From Deltaproteobacteria bacterium (GTDB taxonomy: Bacteria > Desulfobacterota > Desulfobulbia > Desulfobulbales > JAGXFP01), in the NCBI GenBank assembly GCA_020056965.1, contig JAGVGT010000064.1:1-52599 (forward strand): DNA of 52,599 nucleotides, in the 5' to 3' direction. The position numbers and the translations under genes are program-made. Numbering within the stretch: position 1 is the stretch's first letter; each line of letters opens with the position of its first letter. The notes beneath the pieces are model-generated. The model was not told where the DNA came from. It saw nothing but the letters and a program-made list of their open reading frames with translations, and did not search any database. This document shows, in pieces, positions 1-7,697 of this stretch.

Positions 1-82
1 AGTTGTCGGCACATTTAGGGCAATTCAGATAATCTGGCAGTGACTTCGTGTTATCCCCGCAAACTTAAAGTTTATACCCATT

Positions 83-991
83 TCAGTGTCCCTTGCCTGC
101 CATCATCGGGAAGATGTGCAACAGGCCAGGGAAGAGGGCCTGGAGGCTTTCGAGGGCGCCTCTGGAGCTGCCGGGCAGGTTGATGATCAGGCAGTCGCCC
201 CGCAGCCCGGCTTCGCCCCGGGAGAGCATGGCGTAAGGGGTTCGCTCCTTGCCGTGGCGGCGGATGGCCTCGACGATCCCGGGTACACTGCGGTCCAGGA
301 CGGTGAGGGTCGCTTCCGGAGTGACATCGCGGGGGCCCAGGCCGGTGCCGCCAGTGGTAAAGACCAGTTGGAAGCCTTCCTGGTCGGCCAGTTTTTTCAG
401 GCGGGCGGCGATCAAGTCGCGGTCGTCCGGCAGGATTTCGTAGCAATCCACCGCCACCGGCTGAAGGCTGAGGAATTCGGCGATCACCCGGCCGGATTTG
501 TCCTCGCGTTTGCCGGCGTGGGTGGAGTCGGACATCACCAGGATGGCGGTCTTGATCGGGGTGGCAAACTGGTCGGCAAAATCGCTCTTGCCGCCTTTCT
601 TCTTGACCACCCGCACCTCGCCGAAGGAAAGATTCTGGTCCAGGGGTTTCAGCATGTCGTAGGCGTTCAAGAGGGCGCCGGTGACGGCGGTGATCGCCTC
701 GACCTCCACTCCGGTTTTCCAGACCGATTTGACCTCGGCCGTGACCCGGATGCCCTTGGCGTGGGGTTCGAGCCGTACCTCGACAAAGTCCAGGGGGATG
801 GGATGGCAGAAGACGATCAGGTCGCTACAGCGCTTGGCCGCCATGATCCCGGCCGCCCGGGCCACCTCGGTCACGTCACCTTTGGGCACGCTCTTGGCGA
901 AGACCCGCTCCAGTACCTCGGGACGGCCGTACAGAAATCCTTCAGCCAGGGCGTAACGCAGGGTATGGAATTTGGGACTGACGTCGATCAT
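83..991 (-). CDS. moaC-mog: Bifunctional MoaC-Mog/MoaB molybdopterin biosynthesis protein
   Basis: This 302-residue protein is a two-domain fusion. Residues ~1-150 look like MoaC (cyclic pyranopterin monophosphate synthase), with KGDVTEVARAAGIMAAK, CHPIPLDFVEV and the VEVEAITAVTGALLNAYDM signature. Residues ~150-302 look like the MoaB/Mog molybdopterin-binding fold, with FTTGGTGLGPRDVTPEAT and LPGSSRGALESL. The first half makes cyclic pyranopterin monophosphate from the MoaA product; the second probably adenylylates molybdopterin before Mo insertion. Both act in the cytoplasm. The gene begins 15 nt after moaA and is probably co-transcribed from the riboswitch-controlled promoter. Sequence motifs support both assignments strongly; whether the second half is MoaB-like or Mog-like cannot be told from motifs alone. 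Confidence 0.93.
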   Translation of the reverse strand: MIDVSPKFHTLRYALAEGFLYGRPEVLERVFAKSVPKGDVTEVARAAGIMAAKRCSDLIVFCHPIPLDFVEVRLEPHAKGIRVTAEVKSVWKTGVEVEAITAVTGALLNAYDMLKPLDQNLSFGEVRVVKKKGGKSDFADQFATPIKTAILVMSDSTHAGKREDKSGRVIAEFLSLQPVAVDCYEILPDDRDLIAARLKKLADQEGFQLVFTTGGTGLGPRDVTPEATLTVLDRSVPGIVEAIRRHGKERTPYAMLSRGEAGLRGDCLIINLPGSSRGALESLQALFPGLLHIFPMMAGKGH

Positions 992-1006
992 CTTTAGCTC
1001 CTTTAA

Positions 1007-2035
1007 TTAACCGCCAATCTGTGACATGGATGGCTCTGCTTCACGTTTGCAATATTGCTCTGCCTCGTGGCCATTGGCAAAACGGTCTTGGACACAGGCG
1101 ACAATCGCCGCCCCGATCTCCAGGTCGGTGGCTGTGCCGCGGACAAGTTCCTTCAGATTCAAGGCGCCGTTGTCGTACAGGCAGGTCTTCAACATCCCCA
1201 TCGGGGTAATCCTGAGCTTGTCGCAGCTCTTGCAGAAAAGCCGGGAGTAACCGGCGATAACCCCGATGGTGCCGGTGTAGCCCGGGAGGTGAAAGGTTCT
1301 GGCCGTGGTCGGCCGGTCGCTTTCTTCTTCGGTCATGGTGGGGAGGAGCGCTCGTAACCGCTGGAGCAGATGGCCATCTCCCTGGAGGCGCTGGTTGCTT
1401 CCCCCGGCGAAGGGCATCGGCTCGATAAAACGCAGAGCCAGAGGAAGTTTTTGGGCCAGGGCGGCCAGACTGATGATTTCCCGGTCGCTGGTGTCTGCCA
1501 GGACAACGCTGTTGACCTTGAGCGGAATGCGGCGATCCATCACCCCTTGCAGGGTAGCCAGCACCGCCCCCAGATAATCTCGGCGGGTGATCTTCTGGAA
1601 GCGCAGGGGGTCCAGGGTGTCGAGACTGAGGTTGATCCCGGCCACGCCGATTTCCTGCAGATCGGCAAGGAGTCTGGCGGTCTTAACCCCATTGGTGGTG
1701 ATGTGTAGGGCTTTGAGGTTTTCGATACCCCGGAGTCGCCGCAGAAAATCCAGGCAACCCCGCCGGGAGAAGGGCTCGCCGCCGGTGACCCGCACCTTGT
1801 GGATGCCCAGGGAGGTAAGGATGCGGACCAACCGTTCCAGTTCCTCGAAGGTGAGGATTTCCGCATGGGGGATGAAGGGTACCCCTGCCTCCGGGCGGCA
1901 GTAACGGCAGCGCAGATTGCAGCGGTCGGTGATGGCCAGACGCAGATAGGTGATCCGGCGACCGTGATTGTCGATCAGGGGCTCGGAACGGATGGGGAAG
2001 ACGTTGGGGGGAGTTCCCCCCTGAGGCGCGGTCAT
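1007..2035 (-). CDS. moaA: GTP 3',8-cyclase MoaA (radical SAM)
   Basis: MoaA catalyses the first step of molybdenum cofactor synthesis, rearranging GTP to 3',8-cyclo-7,8-dihydro-GTP. The protein has 342 residues, close to the family norm. It carries the radical SAM motif CNLRCRYC near residue 40, the VRVTGGEPFSRRG segment that follows it, and a C-terminal second-cluster region with CKSCDKLRITPMG and a further Cys in KTCLYDNG. The ATG start is preceded by GGAAAGGAGAACAGC, giving a strong ribosome binding site. A Moco riboswitch candidate and a sigma70-type promoter lie directly upstream, so expression is probably repressed when cofactor is plentiful. Its product feeds the MoaC-Mog fusion encoded next, and ultimately the Mo enzyme encoded just upstream. 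Confidence 0.95.
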   Translation of the reverse strand: MTAPQGGTPPNVFPIRSEPLIDNHGRRITYLRLAITDRCNLRCRYCRPEAGVPFIPHAEILTFEELERLVRILTSLGIHKVRVTGGEPFSRRGCLDFLRRLRGIENLKALHITTNGVKTARLLADLQEIGVAGINLSLDTLDPLRFQKITRRDYLGAVLATLQGVMDRRIPLKVNSVVLADTSDREIISLAALAQKLPLALRFIEPMPFAGGSNQRLQGDGHLLQRLRALLPTMTEEESDRPTTARTFHLPGYTGTIGVIAGYSRLFCKSCDKLRITPMGMLKTCLYDNGALNLKELVRGTATDLEIGAAIVACVQDRFANGHEAEQYCKREAEPSMSQIGG

Positions 2036-2054
2036 GCTGTTCTCCTTTCCAAAA

Positions 2055-2146
2055 TACTAGGGAGGCGGGGTCGTTTCCAACCCAACCCTGACGGCCGCAA
2101 GCCCTGTCACGTAGCGCCGTGAGGTAGGCCTTTTGGCTCGGAGTTT
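2055..2146 (-). ncRNA. Moco riboswitch candidate in the moaA leader
   Basis: Read on the minus strand, the moaA leader starts near ACTCCGAGCC, continues through AAGGCCTACC and GCGGCCGTCAGGG, forms the hairpin GGGTTG-GAAA-CGACCC with a GAAA tetraloop, then reads CGCCTCCC. The order (CAGGG, hairpin, CGCCTCCC, a short AT stretch, TTGGAAAGG, start codon) closely matches the E. coli moaA Moco RNA as I remember it. The CTCC element could pair with the GGAG of the ribosome binding site, which would suit translational control. Ligand choice (molybdenum versus tungsten cofactor) cannot be read from this sequence by eye. Confidence 0.83.
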
Positions 2147-2151
2147 GGCAA

Positions 2152-2180
2152 ATTATAGCTTCAGGTGGCTTTTTCGTCGA
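2152..2180 (-). promoter_or_regulatory. Sigma70-type promoter of moaA
   Basis: The minus strand has a perfect TATAAT -10 at 2152-2157, a 17-nt spacer and a TCGACG -35 (4 of 6) at 2175-2180. The expected transcript start, near 2145, coincides with the beginning of the riboswitch. The -35 and spacer lie inside the 3' end of tatA, so moaA-moaC can be expressed independently of the oxidoreductase operon. Confidence 0.72.
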
Positions 2181-2334
2181 GCTGTTTCACTTCCTTTGGT
2201 TCTTTCAGGCCACTTTTGAAGGAGGCGATGCCCTTGCCCAGTCCGGCTCCCAGCTCGGGCAGTTTTTTGCCGCCGAAGATCAAAACGGCGACGCCCAGGA
2301 TGGCCAGCAGTTCCGGGGTTCCTAGTCCAAACAT
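2161..2334 (-). CDS. tatA: TatA/E twin-arginine translocase subunit (57 aa)
   Basis: This short reading frame encodes a 57-residue TatA-type protein. It begins MFGLGTPELLAILGVAVLIF, so it has an N-terminal transmembrane helix (residues ~5-20). The GGKKLPELGAGLGKGI hinge and amphipathic helix typical of TatA follow, then a short charged tail ending QLDEKAT. TatA oligomers form the pore that moves folded twin-arginine substrates across the inner membrane. GGGAG lies upstream of the ATG. It sits directly after the Tat-dependent molybdoenzyme gene, which suggests dedicated or dosage-matched export of that enzyme. No tatB or tatC is in the window, so it must work with TatC encoded elsewhere. The tail is shorter than in E. 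coli TatA. Confidence 0.93.
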   Translation of the reverse strand: MFGLGTPELLAILGVAVLIFGGKKLPELGAGLGKGIASFKSGLKEPKEVKQLDEKAT

Positions 2335-2365
2335 GACGTTTACTCCCTTTTCGTAAAGATTATTC

Positions 2366-2404
2366 CTCGGCGAGGAGGGGGAGTTGTCCGCCCTCCTCGC
2401 CGAG
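2366..2404. repeat. Perfect 14-bp stem-loop between the Mo oxidoreductase gene and tatA
   Basis: CTCGGCGAGGAGGG (2366-2379) and its exact complement (2391-2404) flank an 11-nt loop. No U-run follows on the minus strand, so this is not a canonical intrinsic terminator. It could protect the 3' end of the long upstream message or partly attenuate readthrough into tatA. Confidence 0.75.
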
Positions 2405-2414
2405 CGTGTGCGGA

Positions 2415-5400
2415 TCAGGCCCGGACCAGCTTGATTTTTGTATCATAGAAGGAGACGCTGCCGCCCACCTTGTCGATCATGCAGGTGTTCTTCAGATACG
2501 GGTCAACCCACATGGCGGCATTGGCGTGGATACCGGCGGCGCGGCGGGCATCGCCCTTGATCACCGTGCCATCGATGGTCTGATCGACGGCGCCGGTGGC
2601 CCAGTGGGCATGGCCGACGGTAAAGGTGACGATGCCGGGCCGGATGGTCTCGGTGACCTTGACCTTACCGACCATGGGCATCTTGGTGCCGTTCTGCAGA
2701 TCCCAGACCCCCTCCGGGTTGGTTGCGGAGAGCACCCTGACCTGGTCGCCGGTCTTGACCCCCAGCTTCTTGGCGTCACTGGTGTGGATGATGATCGCAT
2801 TCTCCGGCATTGAATCGGTCAAGTAAGAGTGGGTGATGGTGCGGGACTTGGTCATCCGCACATCCCGCTGGGTGATCATCTGCAGGTCGTAGCCCTGGCT
2901 CAGCTCGGTGGGGGGCCGGTCCAGGGTATCGACGATGGGCATGTACTTGGCCATCCCCAGGTAGTGCTTGCCGGTGAAGGCGTCCTTGCACTTGTAAGTT
3001 TTCTCCTGATAGAGGTTGATGTACTTGCCGTACTTGTTGGCCACCTGGTCGCCCTTGTAACTGTTCTCCTGGGTCTCAAAGCGGCCGCCCCGGTTCAGGA
3101 CATGCACCACCTTGGCAAAATTCGTCCCGGCGATGGCCTGCCAGCGAGCAAGATCAAAGACATTCCGGGGCAGATGGCGGCGGGATGTAGTGAACAACTC
3201 GATCTCCGCTGTCGAGGCGTCGGCCACCGGTTCCTTGCCGTCGTTGGCCACGTTGGCCACCATCCTGATGTAGAAGTCGTCGGGCCTGCACAGAGGCTGG
3301 CCTTCACCGAAGCCGTTGGGGCCGAAGCCCGCCAGGCCCAGTTTTTCGGCCAAGGCCAGCCAGACCGCCTCATAGGAAATCGGCTGCTGCTCGCCAAAGA
3401 CAGTGACGATCTCGTTGGGCGACCGGATCACCGGCTGGCGGATGGGCTGCACCTTGACCGGCATATTGGGGTGCGAACCCTGCATCTCCCAGCGCTCTAA
3501 ATAATGGAGATCCGGGAAGATGTAGTCGGCGTAGAGGGTGGTGGTGCCGATGGTGATGTCTGAGGCGAAGTAGAGCGGAATCCGCTCCAGATTGGTTAGG
3601 GCCTCGATCTGGGTCTGACCGGCCGGCAGTGAGTAGGTTGGCGCTCCCATGTAGGAGAAAATTGCCTTAATTGGGTACGGATAGGCATCGGCGCAGGAGG
3701 GCAGGATCTCTTCATAGACATCCGAGGAGAGCGGCCACCAGTTGCGCTTGGCCGGGTACTTGCTCTGGTCGAAGATGGTCGATTCCTCGTACTTGGCGTC
3801 GTGGCGGATGATCGAGAGGCCGAAGGCCTTGGGGGCCTTGGGGGTGATCTTCTTGAAGTTGAAGGGCTGCTTGTCGGTCTTGGTGCCATCGGTGTTGAAG
3901 GTGGAGGCGACGATCATCCCGCCTTTCCAGTCGAAGTTGCCAATCAGCAGGTTCAGGCTCATCAGGGCCGAGATGTTGTAGAAACCGTTGGTGTGCTGGG
4001 CTGGGCCGCGGTGCATGTCGACACAGGCCTTCTTGCCGTAACTGGTGAACTCCTTGGCCACCTCCTCGATCACCGATGGCTCAATGCCGCAGAGGGCGGC
4101 GTACTCGGCGATGGACTTTTCGCTGACCGTGTCGAGCAGCACCTGCAGGCCGCTCTTGACCTTGATTTTTTTGCCATCCTTGTCATCCAGTTCGGCGCTG
4201 ACGAAAAGTTCGCCGACCACTGACTCCTTTTCGTCGTTGGGGTCGAAGGCCACCGGCTTGGTGCCCTGCATGGTCACCAGATATTCGAAGTCAAACTCCT
4301 TGCCGTCCTTGTCGGTGCGCTTTTCCTTCTCCTTCAGGCCCAGTTCAGAGGCGCGCAGCAGGGTGGAGGGCTTGCCGTCCTTGTCCAGCTTGACCAGCCA
4401 GGTGGCATTGCACCAGGTGGTCTCCTTGGTGGCCGTGGCCGCCGCCTTGTTGGCGTTGCCCAGGTATTTGGCGTCGAAGCGCTGATTCTCCAGGATCCAG
4501 CGGGCGGCGCCGTTGGCAAAGGCGGCATCGCTGCCGGGCTTCACCGGTACCCAGCGATTGGCCTTGCTGGCCAGCTTCGAGAAACGAGGGTCGAGGACGG
4601 TGATCTTCAGCTTGCCGTCAACCAACCGCTGGGTGATGCGCGGGCTGCGGTTGCTGGGGCCGTAGTTGGCGTCAAAGAGGTTGGCGCCGACAAACATAAT
4701 GTATTCGGAGTTTTCCTGGTCGGCCTGCCAGTAGAACTTCTGACCATCTTTAAAGGTGTCGCCGACGTACTGCTCGCTCAAGGCTTTGGAGGCGAAATAG
4801 AGCGAACCCTGGCAGACCGTGGTGTGGCCGTGGGTATTGTTGGTGCCGAACTGCTCGTTGAAGCGTTTGGCGAAATCGGCGCGGCCCCCCTTTTTGCGCC
4901 CCCACATGTAGAGAAATTGGTTGTTCTTCGGGCCGAAGTCCGGATGGTCCGGATCGATGAGCTTATCCAGGTTGGCGGCGTGCTTGGTCTTGAATTCGGC
5001 GATGGCCGCCAGTTTTTCTTCCGGGGTCTTTTTCTTGCGGAGGGCCGCGACATCCTTGCCCATCTCGTCAAAGACCTTGGCGTCTTTTAATACGAAGATG
5101 TCTTTTAAGCCAGTGACCTGGCGGTTCTCCTCGCCGGGTACCTGACTGAACAGGGTACCGCCGTTGACGATCTCGCTGATAGCCTGGTCGAAGGAGACGG
5201 ATTGCCACTTGCCCTCGCCGCGCCTGCCCGCCCTTTTTAGTACCTTGCTGATCCGATAGGAGTCGTAGGCCCCCTGGTGGCCGGCCTGGCCCTTGGGGCA
5301 GATGCCGCTGTCAAATTTGGCGATCGCGGCCGGATCTTCCTTCATCGGCAGATGCGGGTTGAGGGTAAAGGGGTTGTAAGGGTTGCCGTCGATCTTCACC

Positions 5401-5669
5401 GCCACCCCGTCCAGAATCTTGACCTTGATCCCGCAGCCGGTGTTGCAGTTCAGGCAGACGGTATAAAGCATGTTCTCGGCCTGCATCAGCTCATAGGCCT
5501 CGAACTCGCTCAACTCCCCGGCCTCGACCCGGGAGACCAGCAGCCGGGCGAAATCGAGCTGGCTGGCGGCCAGGGCAGCGCAACCGGCCAGGGCGGTTTT
5601 CTGCAGAAAGTCCCGCCGGGACAGGCCGGACTGTTTTTCTTTCTCTTGGGTCTTATCAGAATTATTCAT
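2415..5669 (-). CDS. ttrA-like: Tat-exported molybdopterin oxidoreductase, tetrathionate-reductase-like catalytic subunit
   Basis: This 1084-residue catalytic subunit belongs to the DMSO reductase superfamily. The N-terminus has a twin-arginine signal (SRRDFLQKTALAG, residues 17-29). Cys72, Cys75, Cys79 and Cys124 (CLNCNTGC...GICPKG) should bind a [4Fe-4S] cluster. Cys286 in HTTVCQGSLYF is a possible Mo ligand, by analogy with Ttr/Psr/Arr-type enzymes. The long insertions and the TGCGIKVKI...VKIDGNPYNP pattern resemble TtrA more than NarG or FdhG. It probably reduces a sulfur oxyanion (tetrathionate, thiosulfate or polysulfide) in the periplasm. GGAGG precedes the ATG. It follows the cytochrome and ferredoxin genes, with 34 nt from the latter. 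Superfamily membership is firm; the substrate is inference from family resemblance and from the neighbouring PhnD-based sensor. Confidence 0.8.
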   Translation of the reverse strand: MNNSDKTQEKEKQSGLSRRDFLQKTALAGCAALAASQLDFARLLVSRVEAGELSEFEAYELMQAENMLYTVCLNCNTGCGIKVKILDGVAVKIDGNPYNPFTLNPHLPMKEDPAAIAKFDSGICPKGQAGHQGAYDSYRISKVLKRAGRRGEGKWQSVSFDQAISEIVNGGTLFSQVPGEENRQVTGLKDIFVLKDAKVFDEMGKDVAALRKKKTPEEKLAAIAEFKTKHAANLDKLIDPDHPDFGPKNNQFLYMWGRKKGGRADFAKRFNEQFGTNNTHGHTTVCQGSLYFASKALSEQYVGDTFKDGQKFYWQADQENSEYIMFVGANLFDANYGPSNRSPRITQRLVDGKLKITVLDPRFSKLASKANRWVPVKPGSDAAFANGAARWILENQRFDAKYLGNANKAAATATKETTWCNATWLVKLDKDGKPSTLLRASELGLKEKEKRTDKDGKEFDFEYLVTMQGTKPVAFDPNDEKESVVGELFVSAELDDKDGKKIKVKSGLQVLLDTVSEKSIAEYAALCGIEPSVIEEVAKEFTSYGKKACVDMHRGPAQHTNGFYNISALMSLNLLIGNFDWKGGMIVASTFNTDGTKTDKQPFNFKKITPKAPKAFGLSIIRHDAKYEESTIFDQSKYPAKRNWWPLSSDVYEEILPSCADAYPYPIKAIFSYMGAPTYSLPAGQTQIEALTNLERIPLYFASDITIGTTTLYADYIFPDLHYLERWEMQGSHPNMPVKVQPIRQPVIRSPNEIVTVFGEQQPISYEAVWLALAEKLGLAGFGPNGFGEGQPLCRPDDFYIRMVANVANDGKEPVADASTAEIELFTTSRRHLPRNVFDLARWQAIAGTNFAKVVHVLNRGGRFETQENSYKGDQVANKYGKYINLYQEKTYKCKDAFTGKHYLGMAKYMPIVDTLDRPPTELSQGYDLQMITQRDVRMTKSRTITHSYLTDSMPENAIIIHTSDAKKLGVKTGDQVRVLSATNPEGVWDLQNGTKMPMVGKVKVTETIRPGIVTFTVGHAHWATGAVDQTIDGTVIKGDARRAAGIHANAAMWVDPYLKNTCMIDKVGGSVSFYDTKIKLVRA

Positions 5670-5703
5670 GAATCCTCCAGAAGGATGTGTTCACAGGTTG
5701 GTG

Positions 5704-6450
5704 TTAACGGTACAGGGTTTCCAACTTGTCGTTGGACACGTAGTAGACCCTGGGGGCCGTACCCTTACCGGCCTTGAGAATCTGCACTTTGTTGGCCTTC
5801 TTGACCTGGGCGATCAGGCTGTTCGGATCGTTTTCATCGCCGAAATAGTTGGCTCGGCAGGGGCAGGTGGTGACGCACATGGGAAGCATGCCGTTGGCCA
5901 GCCGATGTATGCAGAAATGGCACTTGCGGGCGTTGCCGATGGGCTGGTTCTTGCCGGTGCGGGTCCGCTTTTTGCCGTATTCAAAGGAGGGCATGGTCTC
6001 GTACCTCTGGATGGCCGGGGTGCCTTCGGTGTGAAATTTACCCTCGTCCATGGTCCGGGCGCCGTAGGGGCAGGCAGGGACACACTTGCCGCAGCCGATG
6101 CACTTGGCGTAGTCGATGGGCACGGTGCCGGCGCCGATGCCCTTGGACTCCTTCCAGGTCGCCTCGCCCTTGGTCGGGCAGGCGGCCACGCAGGGCGGCT
6201 TGTCGCACTGCATGCAGGGGCGGGGCAGAAAGGATCGGCTCACTTTTGGGTACTGGCCCTGTTCATATTCGTAAACCGGCCGGTAGTGCATCTTGGGCGG
6301 CAGTTTGTTCTCCGAGACGCAGGCGATCGTGCAGGCGTGGCAGGCTGTACATTTGCGCAGGTCGATGAGCATCGCCCAGCGCCGCTCTTCCGGCTTTCTG
6401 GTCAGCGCCTGTTTCAGGTCTTCGTGCATGGTCACAAGGATATCGTTCAT
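5704..6450 (-). CDS. ttrB-like: Four-cluster ferredoxin electron-transfer subunit (TtrB/PsrB/DmsB type)
   Basis: This 248-residue protein carries 16 Cys in four groups expected to hold four [4Fe-4S] clusters: Cys34/37/40/44, Cys79/82/87/91, Cys117/120/123/127 and Cys177/180/192/196. It would pass electrons from a cytochrome donor to the Mo subunit. No signal peptide is visible, so it may be co-exported with the Tat-bearing partner. The start at 6450 (MNDILVTM) is chosen because AAAGGAG lies just upstream; an in-frame ATG 33 nt earlier lacks such a site and overlaps the cytochrome stop codon. The gene lies between the cytochrome and Mo-subunit genes in one operon. Confidence 0.88.
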   Translation of the reverse strand: MNDILVTMHEDLKQALTRKPEERRWAMLIDLRKCTACHACTIACVSENKLPPKMHYRPVYEYEQGQYPKVSRSFLPRPCMQCDKPPCVAACPTKGEATWKESKGIGAGTVPIDYAKCIGCGKCVPACPYGARTMDEGKFHTEGTPAIQRYETMPSFEYGKKRTRTGKNQPIGNARKCHFCIHRLANGMLPMCVTTCPCRANYFGDENDPNSLIAQVKKANKVQILKAGKGTAPRVYYVSNDKLETLYR

Positions 6451-6467
6451 GGTTTCTCCTTTGATGA

Positions 6468-6776
6468 TTATTTCGTATGACACTTACCGCAGTCGCCCTT
6501 CACCGAGAAGGCCTTGGCGCCATTATGACAGGCGCCGCAGGAGGCTCCCTTTTGCATGGCCTTCATGCTGACTGCTTTGTGCTGGTTAGTGTTTACGTAA
6601 GGCTTTGGGTGGCATTCCTGGCACTTCAGGCCGACGCTCTCCACGTGAACTTCATGGCTGAAGAGGACCGCGCCGCCCTTGTTTGCCAGCTGGATGTCGC
6701 CGCCGCCGATGGTGGCGAAGGTGGGTGTGGCGGTCAGCGCCAATAAGAGTGCCTGCCCCACAAACCATTTTGTCAT
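6468..6776 (-). CDS. Periplasmic triheme cytochrome c7-type protein
   Basis: The 102-residue precursor starts MTKWFVGQALLLALTATPTFA, a Sec signal peptide cut near residue 21. The mature part has three CxxCH sites (Cys52-His56, Cys80-His84, Cys96-His100). His41, His44 and His66 are candidate distal ligands, which fits the c7 branch of the cytochrome c3 family. It probably carries electrons from the periplasmic cytochrome pool to the ferredoxin subunit. The start at 6776 follows GGGAGGGTTCGGCA; the frame stays open upstream but without a better site. It is the first gene of the oxidoreductase operon and may replace the membrane quinol-oxidising subunit normally found in Ttr or Psr systems. Confidence 0.88.
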   Translation of the reverse strand: MTKWFVGQALLLALTATPTFATIGGGDIQLANKGGAVLFSHEVHVESVGLKCQECHPKPYVNTNQHKAVSMKAMQKGASCGACHNGAKAFSVKGDCGKCHTK

Positions 6777-6823
6777 TGCCGAACCCTCCCTGTAGTGATC
6801 AACGGTTGGAGCCTTTGCGGTCG

Positions 6824-6840
6824 CCGGATCGACTATCCGG
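6824..6840. promoter_or_regulatory. Inverted repeat in the leader of the cytochrome/oxidoreductase operon
   Basis: CCGGAT-cgact-ATCCGG lies about 48 nt upstream of the cytochrome start codon and downstream of the candidate promoter. It could be an operator for the neighbouring NarL-type regulator or an RNA hairpin. No experimental consensus is available to decide. Confidence 0.35.
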
Positions 6841-6887
6841 TTAGCTGGCATGACGCACCAGCCCGCAAGGGCGATTTGAATGCACAA

Positions 6888-6917
6888 ATTCTATGTTTAT
6901 TACGCGAATCAGGTAAA
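6888..6917 (-). promoter_or_regulatory. Candidate promoter of the cytochrome/ferredoxin/Mo-subunit operon
   Basis: The minus strand reads TTTACC at 6912-6917 (4 of 6), an 18-nt spacer, then TAGAAT at 6888-6893 (5 of 6). It sits in the 216-nt gap between the response regulator gene and the cytochrome gene, just after the terminator hairpin. The weak -35 and long spacer would suit an activator-dependent promoter. Confidence 0.45.
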
Positions 6918-6918
6918 G

Positions 6919-6946
6919 AAAAAAATCGGTAAATCACTGATTTTTT
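6919..6946. terminator. Bidirectional-looking intrinsic terminator after the response regulator gene
   Basis: An A-rich arm (AAAAAAATC) pairs with GATTTTTT across an 11-nt loop in which GT and AC can pair further. A run of seven T follows on the minus strand. It separates the PhnD/kinase/regulator operon from the oxidoreductase operon. Confidence 0.65.
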
Positions 6947-6992
6947 GTAGGGATTTGTCTGGGGCGGCGGGATGTTTGTGTAGGGGAAAAGA

Positions 6993-7697
6993 CTACAGGG
7001 GTTGGTGGGGAATGCCGAGACGCATGACCAGTTCGACCAGTTCCGACTTGCTGGACAGGCCCAGCTTGGTCATGGCCCGGGAGCGGTAGGTGGCGATGGT
7101 CTTTTCGCTGATGAAGTATTTTTCGCCCAACTCCTTGCTGGTGAAACCGAGGGCGACGCCGGTAATCACCTCGCGCTCCCGTTCGCTCAGGGAACTCCAG
7201 AGCTGTTGTCCGGCCTTGGCCGCCCGGGCGGTTGGGGATTGCTCAGCACCATGGGTGCTTTCTGTAGCCATCAGATGCTTGACCATGGCCGGTTGCACGT
7301 AGATCTCACCCCGCAGCACCGAGCGAATGGCGTAAAGAAGATCCTGGTCCAGCGCCCTTTTCAGCACATAACCAACCGCCCCCTGGCTCAAGGCCTTCTG
7401 CAGATAGCCGCTCTCTTCATGCATGGTCAGCATGATAATTTTTGCTCCTGGCGCGCCTTGCCGGAAGCTGGGCAGGAAATCGAGGCTGTTGCCCTGGGGC
7501 AGGCTGATGTCCAGGAGGATGATCTCCGGTTGCAGCCGCTCCGCTTCCCGCATGGCCGCCTCCAGGTCGGCGGCCTGGCCGACCACCTCCAAATCGCGCT
7601 CGGCGTTGAGCAGCAGGCAGAGGCCGGAAGAGAGCAGGGAATGGTCATCGACGATGAGGATGGTGTGTTTGGCCGATTGGCTTTGGTTCTGGCTCAC
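6993..7697 (-). CDS. NarL/FixJ-family response regulator
   Basis: This 234-residue protein has a receiver domain at residues 11-130, with acidic residues DD17-18, phospho-acceptor Asp63 (LLDISLP) and Lys113. A LuxR-type helix-turn-helix follows at ~169-228 (LSEREREVITGVALGFTSKE...ISEKTIATYRSRAMTKLG). The ATG overlaps the stop codon of the kinase gene by 4 nt (ATGA), so the pair is translationally coupled. It probably activates the cytochrome/ferredoxin/Mo-subunit operon immediately downstream, in the way TtrR controls ttrBCA in Salmonella. That target is inferred from position. Confidence 0.92.
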   Translation of the reverse strand: MSQNQSQSAKHTILIVDDHSLLSSGLCLLLNAERDLEVVGQAADLEAAMREAERLQPEIILLDISLPQGNSLDFLPSFRQGAPGAKIIMLTMHEESGYLQKALSQGAVGYVLKRALDQDLLYAIRSVLRGEIYVQPAMVKHLMATESTHGAEQSPTARAAKAGQQLWSSLSEREREVITGVALGFTSKELGEKYFISEKTIATYRSRAMTKLGLSSKSELVELVMRLGIPHQPL

